DNA of 64,000 nucleotides from Cryobacterium adonitolivorans (lineage in GTDB: Bacteria > Actinomycetota > Actinomycetes > Actinomycetales > Microbacteriaceae). The notes below the pieces were generated by a model. It ran no database searches. It worked only from the letters and a program-made list of their open reading frames with translations, and had not been told where the DNA came from. The position numbers were made by a program, and so were the translations under genes. The stretch covers positions 62,001 to 126,000 of the forward strand of contig NZ_SOFL01000056.1 of the NCBI RefSeq assembly GCF_004402695.1, in the 5' to 3' direction. Positions 54,413 through 63,736 of the stretch are shown one piece after another (positions within the stretch are counted from its first letter, which is position 1; each line of letters starts with the position of its first letter).

Positions 54413-55402
54413 GTGCTTATTGCACAGCGCCCCACGCTCACCGAAGAGAACATTTCGGAGTTCCGGTCCCGGTTCGTCATCGAGCCCCTCGAGCCTGGCT
54501 TCGGCTACACCCTCGGTAATTCGATGCGCCGCACCCTGCTTTCCTCGATTCCCGGCGCTGCTGTCACCAGCATCCGCATCGATGGAGTGCTTCACGAATT
54601 CAGCACCGTTCCCGGGGTCAAGGAAGATGTCACCGAGATCATCCTGAACATCAAGGGTCTCGTCATCTCGAGCGAGCACGACGAGCCGATCACCGCGTAC
54701 CTGCGCAAGCAGGGCTCCGGCCAGGTCACGGCCGCCGACATCTCGGCTCCGGCCGGCGTCGAGGTTCACAACCCCGAGCTCGTCATCGCGACCCTGAACG
54801 ACAAGGCCAAGTTCGAACTTGAACTGACCATCGAGCGTGGCCGTGGTTACGTGTCGGCTACCCAGAACCGCAACGAGTACTCCGAGGCCGGCCAGATTCC
54901 GGTCGACTCGATCTACTCGCCGGTTCTCAAGGTGACCTACCGTGTCGAGGCAACTCGTGCCGGTGAGCGCACCGACTTCGATCGCCTCGTCGTTGACGTG
55001 GAGACCAAGTCGGCGATCACGCCTCGCGACGCCATCGCATCCGCCGGTCGCACGCTGACCGAGCTGTTCGGTCTGGCCCGCGAGCTGAACACCGCCGCTG
55101 AGGGCATTGAAATCGGCCCCGCGCCGGTCGACGCCGTCCTCTCCACCGAGCTGTCCGTGCCGATCGAAGACCTCGATCTGTCCGTGCGCTCGTACAACTG
55201 CCTCAAGCGCGAAGGCATCAACAACGTCAGCGAACTGGTCGCCCTCTCGGAGACCCAGCTGATGAACATCCGCAACTTCGGTCAGAAGTCGGTGGATGAG
55301 GTCAAGGACAAGCTCGTAGAGCTCGGCCTGTCGCTGAAGGATTCTGTGCCCGGCTTTGACGGTGCGCATTTCTACAGCGGTTACGACGAAGAAACCATCT
55401 AA
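54413..55402 (+). CDS. rpoA: RNA polymerase alpha subunit
   Basis: The alpha subunit (329 residues) assembles RNA polymerase through its N-terminal domain and binds DNA and activators through its C-terminal domain. [20 protein letters not shown] and the CTD segment [16 protein letters not shown] are diagnostic. The GTG start has AAAGGAA upstream. Confidence 0.97.
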   Translation: MLIAQRPTLTEENISEFRSRFVIEPLEPGFGYTLGNSMRRTLLSSIPGAAVTSIRIDGVLHEFSTVPGVKEDVTEIILNIKGLVISSEHDEPITAYLRKQGSGQVTAADISAPAGVEVHNPELVIATLNDKAKFELELTIERGRGYVSATQNRNEYSEAGQIPVDSIYSPVLKVTYRVEATRAGERTDFDRLVVDVETKSAITPRDAIASAGRTLTELFGLARELNTAAEGIEIGPAPVDAVLSTELSVPIEDLDLSVRSYNCLKREGINNVSELVALSETQLMNIRNFGQKSVDEVKDKLVELGLSLKDSVPGFDGAHFYSGYDEETI

Positions 55403-55454
55403 GGCACGTCGTTCCTCGACTGCTTTTCGACTTTGATACTGGAGATTACCGATA

Positions 55455-55958
55455 ATGCCTAAGCCCACTAAGGGAGCCCGTCTCGGTGGCGGACCGGCGC
55501 ACGAGCGCCTCATGCTCACGAACCTGGCTGCCGCCCTGTTCACCCACAAGTCCATCAAGACGACTGAGACGCGCGCCAAGCGCCTGCGTCCGGTTGCCGA
55601 GCGCCTGGTGACTTTCGCCAAGCGTGGCGACCTGCACGCTCGTCGTCGTGTTCTCGCGTCGATCGGCGACAAGACCGTCGTGCACGAGCTCTTCACCGAG
55701 ATCGCGCCCCAGGTTGCGCTGCGCGATGGCGGCTACACCCGCATCACGAAGCTCGGCTTCCGCAAGGGCGACAACGCCTCCATGGTGCAGATGGAACTCG
55801 TTCTCGAGCCCGTCACGCCCAAGGCGAAGCCGGCCAAGGCCTCCGCAGCGAAGGCGTCCGCGCCCGTCGCCGAGGAGACCCCGGTTGAGGCTGAGACCGT
55901 CGAAGCCGAGACCGTTGAGGCCGACGCTGCTGACGCATCCGCTGAGGAAGCCAAGTAA
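55455..55958 (+). CDS. rplQ: 50S ribosomal protein L17 with acidic tail
   Basis: L17 lies near the tunnel exit. The core (about 118 residues) shows [20 protein letters not shown] and the usual end. A further about 48 residues of Ala, Glu, Pro and Thr ([18 protein letters not shown]) form a repetitive acidic tail, longer than in most bacteria. A strong terminator follows. Confidence 0.96.
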   Translation: MPKPTKGARLGGGPAHERLMLTNLAAALFTHKSIKTTETRAKRLRPVAERLVTFAKRGDLHARRRVLASIGDKTVVHELFTEIAPQVALRDGGYTRITKLGFRKGDNASMVQMELVLEPVTPKAKPAKASAAKASAPVAEETPVEAETVEAETVEADAADASAEEAK

Positions 55959-55982
55959 CACCAGCTTCACCCGCTCTACCTG

Positions 55983-56010
55983 AAAGGGCCCGACTTCGGT
56001 CGGGCCCTTT
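55983..56010 (+). terminator. Terminator after rplQ
   Basis: A perfect 12-bp stem AAAGGGCCCGAC/GTCGGGCCCTTT is closed by TTCG and followed by TTG, making a four-base T-run with the stem end. It closes the alpha operon and resembles the tuf terminator in architecture. Confidence 0.9.
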
Positions 56011-56319
56011 TGTGTGCCCGGCGCACGGTCGCCCTGGCTGATGCTCGCTGCGCCCCGTGTGGCGCGCCGCGCCAGCTATAGCGGGCGCATCCGGCCACAG
56101 GAGGGGCAGCGAGGGTGGCACGCAGGTGGCGGCGGGTGGCAGCGGGCCGGTGGCGGGGTGGCGGCGTGCGGTCGGGGTGCGCTAAGCCGTGCTGGCCGCG
56201 CGAGGACCTCGGCTGGAGGTATGCGGGTCACGCGCCGTTATGCGCCTGGCGCGCCACCCGCATAACGGCGCCTTGCCCGCATGCCTCGGGTAACCCGCCC
56301 CGAGCGGCGGCCGGGTGCG
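56011..56319. other. Intergenic region with G-rich tract
   Basis: This 309-bp stretch separates rplQ from the convergent acyltransferase gene. A G-rich tract at about 56108-56170 has five or more GGTGGC units. The palindrome at 56220-56272 is described separately. No gene is supported: open frames here have no homology signal and no ribosome-binding site. Confidence 0.5.
56220..56272. repeat. Palindromic element C
   Basis: GCGCCGTTATGCG (56232-56244) pairs perfectly with CGCATAACGGCGC (56259-56271). TATGCGGGT (56220-56228) is also the reverse complement of ACCCGCATA (56256-56264), so alternative foldings compete. The loop contains the palindrome GGCGCGCC. It lies between convergent genes, like element A. 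Confidence 0.65.
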
Positions 56320-58299
56320 TCAGCGGACGCGGAACGCTTGCAGGGTGTCGGCGCCGGGGGCGCGGCTATGCCCGGCGCCGGGCAGCCGCTTGAGGGCCGT
56401 GGCCACCGAGTCGGCGTAGATCGCCCCGCCGGTGGATCCGGGGTGGATGCCGTCGTCGGCGAGCACGTCGACGTGCGGGGCGATCGCCCCGCTCCAGTCG
56501 GCCAGGACCACCTGGCTGCGGCGCGCCGAGAAGTCTGACAACTCCTCGTTGACGCCGACGGTCCAGTCCCGGTCCGCGAAAGCGTTCACCACGATCAGCC
56601 CGCGGGAGGGGCCGATCACCCGCATGATGGCGGCGAGGTCGTCCGGGTCGACCGCGCCGTTGGTGCCGAGCCCCAGCAGCACCACGGGGCGAAGGGTGCC
56701 CGCGGCGCGCTGCGCGGCCAGGATGTCCGGGGCGGCGTCCATGCCGCGGGACACGGCGGCGTCGATCGCGATGCCGGGAAACTCGGCCTGCAGCTCGGCC
56801 GCCGAGGCGAGCATCACGGAGTCCCCGACGGCGGTGATGTTCGACCCCCTGCCGGCCTCAGCGGCCACCCCAGCGGCATCCCTGGCGGCCTGCGCCGAGG
56901 CGGCCCCAGCCGCGCGGGCGAGCGCCTGCTGGCCGCGCAGCACTTCGGCCTGCGCGGTCGTGACGGTGGGTGCCGTGACAACGGATGCGACGGTGCCCGC
57001 CAGCAGCATCAGCCCGGCGGCCGCGGCCAGCACCAGCGCCGCAACCGGGCGGTATCGGCGCAGGGTGCCCGGCGCGGACTCCCGCGAGGTGACACGCGCG
57101 CGCAGCCGAACGGCAGCGCCGCGGAGGCCCAGCCGGCGGATCGGCATTTCGAGCCACCGGTGGGAGATCACGGCGGCGGCCAGCGCCAGCGCGAGGGTGA
57201 GCAGTCCGGTGGCCGCGATGCTGGCCGGGCCGCGGCCGAACGGCGCCACGAGCTGCATCAGCACCAGCAGCGGCCAGTGCCAGAGGTACAGGCCGTAGGA
57301 GCGTTCACCGAGGTAGCGGAGCGGAGCGCTGTCGAGCATCCGCCCGAACCGGCCGCCGGCCGCACCGGCCCAGATCACCACGGCGGTGCAAATGCTCACC
57401 AGAAGCAGGCCACCCCGGTAGGTAGTGGCGGCGTCTGCGGGCAGCCAGATCGCAGCGGCGAGCAGGCCGGCTACTCCGGCGGCGCCCCACCAGGGGCGAG
57501 TCGCGGCGAGGGTCCAGCGCGCAGTGGCGGCGGGCGATGCAGCCGCCGCCGCGCCCCCGAGCGCCGCGACCGACCCGAGCGGGCGCAGCAGCAGGGCCAG
57601 ACCGGCGCCGATGAGCAGGCCGAAGCTGTGCGTGTCCGAGCCGTAGTAGACCCGGGTGGGGTCGCTGCCCGGGTGGAAGCCGATGCCCATCCACGCGGCC
57701 GACGCCAGGGCGAGGACCGCGACGAGGGCCAGGCGCAGGCCCGGCCGTCGGATCCGCAGCAAGAGCAGGAGCAGCAGCGGCCAGAACAGGTAAAACTGTT
57801 CCTCCACGGCCAGCGACCAGAGGTTGCGGAGCAGCTCGGGCTGGCCCAAGCCGAAATACCTGCTGTTCGCCGCCATCGACACCCAGTTATAGCTGAACGT
57901 GGCGGCGCCGAACAGCTTCCAACCCAGGCCCACGAGCACGTCGCCGCCGAGCAGCCAGGCCACCGTGCACGCCACCAGAACCACCGGCACCAGAGCCGGC
58001 AGCAGGCGCCGGGCCCGTCGCTGCCAGAACCGCCGCGGCGAGAACCGGCCGGTGCCCTCGTGTTCGGCCACGATCAGGCCGGTGATCAGGAAACCGCTGA
58101 TCACGAAGAAGATGTCCACGCCGATGAAACCGCCCTGCAACACCGGCGGGAACATGTGGTAAACGACGACCAGCGTGACGGCGAGGCCCCGGAGGCCGTC
58201 GAGGCCGCTGAGCCGACGCCCGGCGGCCGGAACGTCCGGGCCGCTGACGGTGACAGCTGTGGCGGGGGAGCGGGGCGCGATGCGAAGGGAACTGGTCAT
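56320..58299 (-). CDS. Acyltransferase-3/SGNH fusion protein
   Basis: The protein has 659 residues. Residues about 30-375 form an acyltransferase-3 domain (LSGLDGLRGLAVTLVVVYHM; IGVDIFFVISGFLITG; NLWSLAVEEQFYLFWP). An Ala-rich linker leads to an SGNH domain with ITAVGDSVMLAS (nucleophile Ser) and DWSGAIAPHVDVLADDGIHP (catalytic Asp and His). It is OatA-like and probably acylates a surface glycan or peptidoglycan. It is the same class as the gene at 29853 but not a close copy. It sits alone on the minus strand between rplQ and truA, which are usually neighbours. Confidence 0.88.
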   Translation of the reverse strand: MTSSLRIAPRSPATAVTVSGPDVPAAGRRLSGLDGLRGLAVTLVVVYHMFPPVLQGGFIGVDIFFVISGFLITGLIVAEHEGTGRFSPRRFWQRRARRLLPALVPVVLVACTVAWLLGGDVLVGLGWKLFGAATFSYNWVSMAANSRYFGLGQPELLRNLWSLAVEEQFYLFWPLLLLLLLRIRRPGLRLALVAVLALASAAWMGIGFHPGSDPTRVYYGSDTHSFGLLIGAGLALLLRPLGSVAALGGAAAAASPAATARWTLAATRPWWGAAGVAGLLAAAIWLPADAATTYRGGLLLVSICTAVVIWAGAAGGRFGRMLDSAPLRYLGERSYGLYLWHWPLLVLMQLVAPFGRGPASIAATGLLTLALALAAAVISHRWLEMPIRRLGLRGAAVRLRARVTSRESAPGTLRRYRPVAALVLAAAAGLMLLAGTVASVVTAPTVTTAQAEVLRGQQALARAAGAASAQAARDAAGVAAEAGRGSNITAVGDSVMLASAAELQAEFPGIAIDAAVSRGMDAAPDILAAQRAAGTLRPVVLLGLGTNGAVDPDDLAAIMRVIGPSRGLIVVNAFADRDWTVGVNEELSDFSARRSQVVLADWSGAIAPHVDVLADDGIHPGSTGGAIYADSVATALKRLPGAGHSRAPGADTLQAFRVR

Positions 58300-58361
58300 A
58301 ACTGTGCGGCCTCAGACGGCCCGTCCAACGATAACCCGGCCCGGCCTCTACACTGACCTCT

Positions 58362-59345
58362 GTGAGTGTTCCCGAGCCCGTCGACGGCGCCCTTCCGCTG
58401 GTCCTGGCCGAGCTCAACCCGGATGGCGCCCTGGCGGAACCGTCCGATTCGATGCCGGAACCCGGCTCCAGCCGCATCCGCCTCGACGTCGCGTACGACG
58501 GAACCGACTTCTTCGGCTGGGCCGTACAGCCGGGCTACCGCACCGTGCAGGGCCAGATCGAGGAGGGTCTCGGCGCGATCCTCAAACGCCACCAACCCAC
58601 CCCCACCCTCGTGGTCGCCGGCCGCACCGACTCCGGCGTGCACGCGCTGGGCCAGGTGGCCCACTTCGACCTCAACCCCGACCAGGTCAACGCCCTGGTG
58701 CGGGTCAAACGGGGCAAGGTCGCACCCAGGTTCCCCAACGAGCTGGCCACCATGGTGCAGCGCCGACTCGGCGGCATCCTGGTCACCCAGCCCGAAATCG
58801 TGATCCACCGCGCCACCGTGGCCCCGGTCGGTTTCGACGCCCGGTTCTCCGCCCTGTGGCGCCGCTACGAATACCGCATCTCCGACACCGGGGCGTTGCG
58901 CGACCCGTTGCAGCGGCTGCGCACCACCTGGCACGGCTTCAAGCTGGACCTCGCCTCGATGCAGGAGGCCGCGGCCACCCTGATCGGGCTGCACGACTTC
59001 GCCACCTATTGCAAACCGCGCCCCGGCGCCACCACCATCCGCACCCTGCAGTCCTTCGAGTGGCGGCGCGACCCCGACGGGGTGCTCGTGGCGACGCTGC
59101 AGGCGGATGCGTTCTGCCACTCGATGGTGCGGGCCCTGGTGGGCGCCTGCGTGTCGGTGGGGGAGGGCAAGCTGGTGGGCACCCGGCTGGTGGACCTGCG
59201 CATCGAACGGGCCCGCACCAGCGAGTTCAAGGTGATGCAGGCGCACGGCCTCACGCTCATGGAGGTGGGCTACCCCGAGGACGCGGGCATGGCCATCCGT
59301 GCCGCGCAGACCCGCGCCCGCCGTGAGTTGCCCGAAGACGAGTGA
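58362..59345 (+). CDS. truA: tRNA pseudouridine(38-40) synthase
   Basis: TruA (327 residues) makes pseudouridine at positions 38-40 of tRNA anticodon arms. The catalytic Asp90 lies in VAGRTDSGVHALGQVAHFD. RIRLDVAYDGTDFFGWAVQP and DAFCHSMVRALVGACVSVG are further landmarks. About 37 residues precede the conserved core if GTG 58362 is used; ATG 58452 is an alternative start that would remove most of this. Confidence 0.94.
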   Translation: MSVPEPVDGALPLVLAELNPDGALAEPSDSMPEPGSSRIRLDVAYDGTDFFGWAVQPGYRTVQGQIEEGLGAILKRHQPTPTLVVAGRTDSGVHALGQVAHFDLNPDQVNALVRVKRGKVAPRFPNELATMVQRRLGGILVTQPEIVIHRATVAPVGFDARFSALWRRYEYRISDTGALRDPLQRLRTTWHGFKLDLASMQEAAATLIGLHDFATYCKPRPGATTIRTLQSFEWRRDPDGVLVATLQADAFCHSMVRALVGACVSVGEGKLVGTRLVDLRIERARTSEFKVMQAHGLTLMEVGYPEDAGMAIRAAQTRARRELPEDE

Positions 59346-59376
59346 GCCGCACCGGGCGGGATTGGCCGCGCGAGTT

Positions 59377-59405
59377 GTGCCGAGGCCTGTCGTGAACTAG
59401 TGTTG
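59377..59405 (+). promoter_or_regulatory. Promoter of rplM-rpsI
   Basis: TTGTGC and TAGTGT are separated by 17 bp, about 135 bp before the rplM start. The leader begins with CTTTGGTGTCTTAGGCG, which shares GTGTCTTAGG (59413-59422) with the infA leader. The rest of the gap contains a CGTGTTCTC/GAGAACACA near-dyad at about 59461-59483. Confidence 0.5.
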
Positions 59406-59536
59406 CTCTTTGGTGTCTTAGGCGTTGCAGCCAGGCACACGAACGTGAGCCCTCCATCGATCGTGTTCTCCTCGAGAACACACCCGGAGCGGGATTCACG
59501 AACACCTCCGTTCGAAAACAAGAAAGCAGCACAACA

Positions 59537-59983
59537 GTGACGCGCACTTACACCCCCAAGGCAAGCGAACTCCAGCACGACTGGGTCGTCATCGATGCCA
59601 CCGACATCATTCTGGGTCGGCTCGCCAGCCACGCCGCGATTCTTCTTCGCGGCAAGCACAAGGCGACCTTCTCCCCCCACATGGATGGTGGCGACTTCGT
59701 CATCATCATCAACGCCGAGAAGATTGCCCTGACCGGCAAGAAGCTCGACCTCAAGATGGCGTACCGCCACTCCGGTTACCCGGGCGGCCTCACGGCCACG
59801 AACTACTCGGAGATGCTCGAGAAGCACCCCACCCGTGCGGTAGAAAAGGCGATTCGCGGCATGCTGCCGAAGAACTCGCTCGGCCGTGCACAGCTGCTGA
59901 AGCTCAAGGTCTACGCAGGCCCCGAGCACCCGCACGCTGCGCAGCAGCCCAAGCCGTACACCCTCAGCCAGGTCGCTCAGTAG
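59537..59983 (+). CDS. rplM: 50S ribosomal protein L13
   Basis: L13 (148 residues) is an early 50S assembly protein. [20 protein letters not shown] and [18 protein letters not shown] are diagnostic. The start is GTG. rpsI follows after 49 bp. Confidence 0.97.
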   Translation: MTRTYTPKASELQHDWVVIDATDIILGRLASHAAILLRGKHKATFSPHMDGGDFVIIINAEKIALTGKKLDLKMAYRHSGYPGGLTATNYSEMLEKHPTRAVEKAIRGMLPKNSLGRAQLLKLKVYAGPEHPHAAQQPKPYTLSQVAQ

Positions 59984-60032
59984 CGTCGGCCCCAGACTTC
60001 TCGATATCTAAGAAAAAAGGATTCACACCATC

Positions 60033-60518
60033 GTGGCGAAGATCGCAGACCAGATTGACGCAACTCCCGAGAGCTACTCCACCGAGACTCCCGCTGAAGT
60101 TGCAACCAAGGCGCCCCGCGCCGTCCTCAACGTTCCCGGCGCAGCCGTGGGCCGTCGCAAGCAGGCCATCGCCCGCGTGCGCATCGTCCCCGGCGCCGGC
60201 AAGATCGTCGTCAACGGGCGCGAGCTCGACGACTACTTCCCGAACAAGCTGCACCAGCAGCTGATCAACGACCCGTTCAAGGTCCTCGACCTGCTCGGCA
60301 GCTACGACGTCATCGCACGCATCACCGGTGGTGGCCCGTCCGGCCAGGCCGGCGCGCTGCGCCTCGGCATCGCCCGCTCGCTGAACCAGATCGACGAAGA
60401 GAACAACCGCGCCATCCTCAAGAAGGCCGGCTTCCTCAACCGTGACGCTCGCGTCAAGGAGCGCAAGAAGGCCGGACTCAAGAAGGCCCGTAAGGCGCCG
60501 CAGTTCTCGAAGCGCTAA
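60033..60518 (+). CDS. rpsI: 30S ribosomal protein S9
   Basis: S9 (161 residues) reaches the P-site tRNA with its C-terminal tail, here ending [12 protein letters not shown] as expected. [19 protein letters not shown] opens the core near residue 39. The first about 35 residues are a variable extension. AAAAAAGG precedes the GTG start. Confidence 0.97.
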   Translation: MAKIADQIDATPESYSTETPAEVATKAPRAVLNVPGAAVGRRKQAIARVRIVPGAGKIVVNGRELDDYFPNKLHQQLINDPFKVLDLLGSYDVIARITGGGPSGQAGALRLGIARSLNQIDEENNRAILKKAGFLNRDARVKERKKAGLKKARKAPQFSKR

Positions 60519-60542
60519 CCCGTTAGTCGAGTTCACACAGAT

Positions 60543-61919
60543 ATGGCTCGACTATTCGGCACGGACGGCGTCCGGGGCCTGGCTAACCGTGATCTCACGG
60601 CTGGCCTGGCCCTGGGCCTCGCCCAGGCGAGCGCCGTTGTGCTCACCTCAGGCCGCCGCGCAGAGGAACGACGTGCCAAGGGCCGTCGTCCCGTCGCCGT
60701 GGTCGCCCGCGACCCCCGCATTTCCGGTGAATTCATCACCTCCGCCGTTGCAGCAGGCTTGGCCAGCTCCGGCGTAGACGTGTTGGATGCAGGCGTCATC
60801 CCGACGCCCGCCGCCGCATTCCTCATCGCCGATATCGGCGCGGACTTCGGCGTGATGATCTCCGCCTCGCACAACCCGGCGCCCGACAACGGCATCAAGT
60901 TCTTCAACTTCGGCGGCACCAAACTTCCCGACGACGTCGAGGACCGCATCGAAGCGGTGCTCGCCGCTGGGGATCAGCTCCTCACTCCGATCGCCGGCGA
61001 CGTCGGACGCATCCGTCGCTTCGCCGACGCCGAGGACCGCTACGTCGTGCACCTGCTCGGCACCCTGCCGCACCGGCTCGACGGCATTCACGTGGTGCTC
61101 GACTGCGCCCACGGCGCGGCGGCCGGCGTGTCTCCGCAGGTCTTCACGGATGCCGGCGCCCGGGTCACCGTGATCGGTGCCGACCCCGACGGCCTCAACA
61201 TCAACGACGGCGTGGGCTCCACCCACCTCGACAACCTCGCCCGTGCGGTGCTCGAGCACGGCGCCGACGTGGGCATCGCCCACGACGGTGACGCCGACCG
61301 CTGCCTGGCCGTGGACCGCGACGGCAACATCGTCGACGGCGACCAGATCATGGCGATCCTGGCCGTGTCGATGGCCGAGCGCGGCGTGCTCAAGGACCGC
61401 ACCCTCGTGGCGACGGTGATGAGCAACCTGGGCCTGAAGAAGGCCATGGCCGCCAACGGCATCAACATGATCGAGTCCAAGGTGGGCGACCGTTACGTGC
61501 TCGAGGAGCTCGACGCGCACGGGCTGTCGCTCGGCGGCGAGCAGAGCGGGCACGTCATCATGACCAAGTTCGCCACCACCGGCGACGGCATCCTCACCGG
61601 GCTGCACATCGTGGCCGAGATGGCCCGCACCGGCAAGACCCTCGCCGAGCTGGCCAGCGTGATGAAGGTGTTCCCGCAGATCCTCGTGAACGTGCGCGGC
61701 GTCGACCACCACGCCCTCGCCGGCGACGAGGTCATCGCCCAGGCCGTGCGCGACGCCGAATCCGAGCTCGGCGACACCGGCCGGGTGCTGCTGCGCCCCT
61801 CCGGCACCGAGCCGATGGTGCGGGTCATGGTGGAAGCCGCCGACCAGCCCACCGCCGACCGCCTGGCCCACGCCCTGGCCGACGTCGTGCAGTCCCGCCT
61901 GGCCTTGCAGTCCAGCTAG
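60543..61919 (+). CDS. glmM: Phosphoglucosamine mutase
   Basis: The enzyme (458 residues) converts glucosamine-6-phosphate to glucosamine-1-phosphate for UDP-GlcNAc synthesis. Ser109 in [16 protein letters not shown] is the phosphorylated residue. [11 protein letters not shown] binds the metal, GGEQSGH the sugar and [14 protein letters not shown] the phosphate. It lies 24 bp after rpsI and is probably co-transcribed. It works one step after GlmS, whose gene starts at the right edge. Confidence 0.96.
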   Translation: MARLFGTDGVRGLANRDLTAGLALGLAQASAVVLTSGRRAEERRAKGRRPVAVVARDPRISGEFITSAVAAGLASSGVDVLDAGVIPTPAAAFLIADIGADFGVMISASHNPAPDNGIKFFNFGGTKLPDDVEDRIEAVLAAGDQLLTPIAGDVGRIRRFADAEDRYVVHLLGTLPHRLDGIHVVLDCAHGAAAGVSPQVFTDAGARVTVIGADPDGLNINDGVGSTHLDNLARAVLEHGADVGIAHDGDADRCLAVDRDGNIVDGDQIMAILAVSMAERGVLKDRTLVATVMSNLGLKKAMAANGINMIESKVGDRYVLEELDAHGLSLGGEQSGHVIMTKFATTGDGILTGLHIVAEMARTGKTLAELASVMKVFPQILVNVRGVDHHALAGDEVIAQAVRDAESELGDTGRVLLRPSGTEPMVRVMVEAADQPTADRLAHALADVVQSRLALQSS

Positions 61920-61929
61920 CTTCCTCGCT

Positions 61930-62013
61930 GGATCTCGACACGCTTGATCAGCGGATGGGCGCGACCGCATCGTTGGTCGAGCTTGTCGACGCCGTGCTGA
62001 GCCTGTCGAAGTA
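61930..62013. repeat. Three dispersed TCGA repeat copies
   Basis: GATCTCGACACGCTTGATCA (61931-61950), CGTTGGTCGAGCTTGTCGAC (61971-61990) and GCTGAGCCTGTCGAAGTA (61996-62013) lie in the glmM-GNAT convergent gap. The three differ in sequence and orientation and have clearly decayed to different degrees. Confidence 0.65.
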
Positions 62014-62052
62014 GACCTGGTGGCCTCTTCTCGCGAACGCGGTTGGGTTCGA

Positions 62053-62595
62053 TCAGCGCGAGAGCGGCGTCGCGATCAGGTAGCGCACGTGGCGGCGTAG
62101 CGGCGAGTCCTCGGGTAGGCGCGGGTGGTCGAACTCGCCCGCGGGCCGCATGCCCAGTCGCTCCATCACCCTCCGTGAGCGGATGTTGATGACCGCCGTG
62201 ATCGAGTTCACCTCCGCCAGTCCGAGGGTGTCGAAGCCGAACCGCAGGGCGGCCGTCGCCGCCTCGGTCGCGAAGCCCTGGCCCCAGGCCGACTGCGCCA
62301 ACCGCCAGCCCACCTCGACCCCGCCGGAGCCGGGGATGCCCTCGAGCATCGGCGCGAGACCGGTGAAGCCGATGAACTGGCCCGTGTCCAGGCGCTCCAG
62401 CGCCCACAGCCCGTAGCCGTGCACGTCGAACATCGCATCGGCGCGGGCCGCGAGGGCGTCGCTCTGTTCACGGCTCAGGGGAGCGGGGAAGTAGTGCATC
62501 ACCTCGTCATCCGCCGTGAGCTGGGCAAACGGCTCACGGTCGGTGTCGTGCCAGCGCCGCAGCAGGAGGCGGTCGGTGCGCATGTCGAAGTCCAT
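62053..62595 (-). CDS. GNAT family N-acetyltransferase (RimJ/RimL-like)
   Basis: The protein has 180 residues. MDFDMRTDRLLLRRWHDTDR is the typical N-terminus of RimJ/RimL-type enzymes. QSAWGQGFATEAATAAL is the acetyl-CoA loop, and IRSRRVMERLGMRPAGEFDH the conserved C-terminal part. The acceptor is unknown. GGTGGAGCG directly precedes ATG 62595; the longer frame upstream runs through palindrome B. Confidence 0.87.
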   Translation of the reverse strand: MDFDMRTDRLLLRRWHDTDREPFAQLTADDEVMHYFPAPLSREQSDALAARADAMFDVHGYGLWALERLDTGQFIGFTGLAPMLEGIPGSGGVEVGWRLAQSAWGQGFATEAATAALRFGFDTLGLAEVNSITAVINIRSRRVMERLGMRPAGEFDHPRLPEDSPLRRHVRYLIATPLSR

Positions 62596-62656
62596 CGCTC
62601 CACCGTAGCGCCGCCGCCCGAATCGACACGTGGGGCCCGTAGGCGCCCTCCCGGCG

Positions 62657-62730
62657 GCGCAACCGTTGCCCGTCCGGACTTCTGTGTCCGGCGCGCGGGG
62701 CGCAGAAGTCCGCTTCGGCAACAGTTGCGG
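62657..62730. repeat. Large nested palindrome, element B
   Basis: Outer arms GCAACCGTTGCC (62659-62670) and GGCAACAGTTGC (62717-62728) pair with one mismatch. Inner arms CGGACTTCTG (62675-62684) and CAGAAGTCCG (62703-62712) pair perfectly around a GC-rich 18-base loop. It shares outer-arm sequence and spacing with element A at 45038, while the inner stem differs. It lies between the coaA stop and the GNAT gene start. Confidence 0.75.
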
Positions 62731-62745
62731 CGCGCGACGCGCGGC

Positions 62746-63702
62746 TCAGACCTTGCGCAGCAGTACCTTGTCGACGGTGTGGTCCGAGTCCTTGCGCAGC
62801 ACCAGGGTGGCGCGCGAGCGGGTGGGGCGGATGTTCTGCAGCAGGTTGGGCTCGTTGATGCTGCCCCAGATGGTGCGGGCGCGCGCCCGTGCCTCGTCCT
62901 CGCTGAGGGAGGCGAACCGGTGGAAGAACGACTTGGGGTTGGTGAACGCGCCGCGCTGCAGGCGGAGGAAACGCTCCTCGTACCAGCGGGAGATGTCGGC
63001 AGTGCGGGCATCCACGTAGATGGTGAAGTCGAACAGGTCGCTCACCGCGAGCCCGTGTCCGGGGGCGGGCGGTTGCAGCACGTTCAGGCCCTCGACGATG
63101 AGGATGTCGGGCTGGCGCACGACGACCTGCGCGTCGGGCACGATGTCGTAGTTCAGGTGCGAGTAGAACGGGGCGCGCACCTCGGTGGCGCCGCTCTTGA
63201 TGGCGCTGACGAAGCGCAGCAGCGCGCGCCGGTCGTACGACTCCGGGAAGCCCTTGCGTTCCATCAGGCCCCGGCGGGCCAGTTCGGCGTTGGGGAAGAG
63301 GAACCCGTCGGTGGTGACCAGTTCCACCCGCGGGGTGTCTTCCCAGCGGGCCAGGAGCTCGCGCAGCAGTCGGGCGATGGTGGACTTGCCCACCGCGACA
63401 GAGCCGGCCACGCCGATCACGAACGGGGTGCGCTGGGCGCGTTCGCCGAGGAAGTCGCTGGTGTCGCGGTGCAGCTTGCGGGCTCCGGCGGCGTAGAGGT
63501 TGAGCAGCCGGCTCAACGGCAGGTAGACATCCGAGACCTCGTTGATGTCGAGCGGCTCGCCCAGACCGCGCAGCTGCACGACCTCGGTCTCCCGCAACGG
63601 CAGCCGGGTGGAAGGTGCGAGGGATGCCCACACAGCACGGTCGAGCTCCACAAAGGGGGTGCTGTGACCGTTATTACTGGGGCTCACCACCGGCTCGGAC
63701 AT
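62746..63702 (-). CDS. coaA: Pantothenate kinase, type I
   Basis: The enzyme (318 residues) catalyses the first step of coenzyme A synthesis. The P-loop [13 protein letters not shown] lies near residue 105. [23 protein letters not shown] and [12 protein letters not shown] are typical of the bacterial CoaA family. ATG 63702 is chosen because the conserved region begins there and a TAAGCT -10-like box ends 8 bases upstream. It is divergent from glmS with a 34-bp gap. Confidence 0.95.
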   Translation of the reverse strand: MSEPVVSPSNNGHSTPFVELDRAVWASLAPSTRLPLRETEVVQLRGLGEPLDINEVSDVYLPLSRLLNLYAAGARKLHRDTSDFLGERAQRTPFVIGVAGSVAVGKSTIARLLRELLARWEDTPRVELVTTDGFLFPNAELARRGLMERKGFPESYDRRALLRFVSAIKSGATEVRAPFYSHLNYDIVPDAQVVVRQPDILIVEGLNVLQPPAPGHGLAVSDLFDFTIYVDARTADISRWYEERFLRLQRGAFTNPKSFFHRFASLSEDEARARARTIWGSINEPNLLQNIRPTRSRATLVLRKDSDHTVDKVLLRKV

Positions 63703-63723
63703 CGAGACCAAGCTTAGTGCGAC

Positions 63724-63729
63724 TAAAAT
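63724..63729 (+). promoter_or_regulatory. glmS: Candidate leaderless -10 box (TAAAAT) for glmS
   Basis: TAAAAT ends 7 bases before ATG 63737. On the other strand TAAGCT stands 8 bases before the coaA ATG. The two start codons are only 34 bp apart, so both transcripts are likely leaderless or nearly so. Confidence 0.5.
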
Positions 63730-63736
63730 CAGGGCC

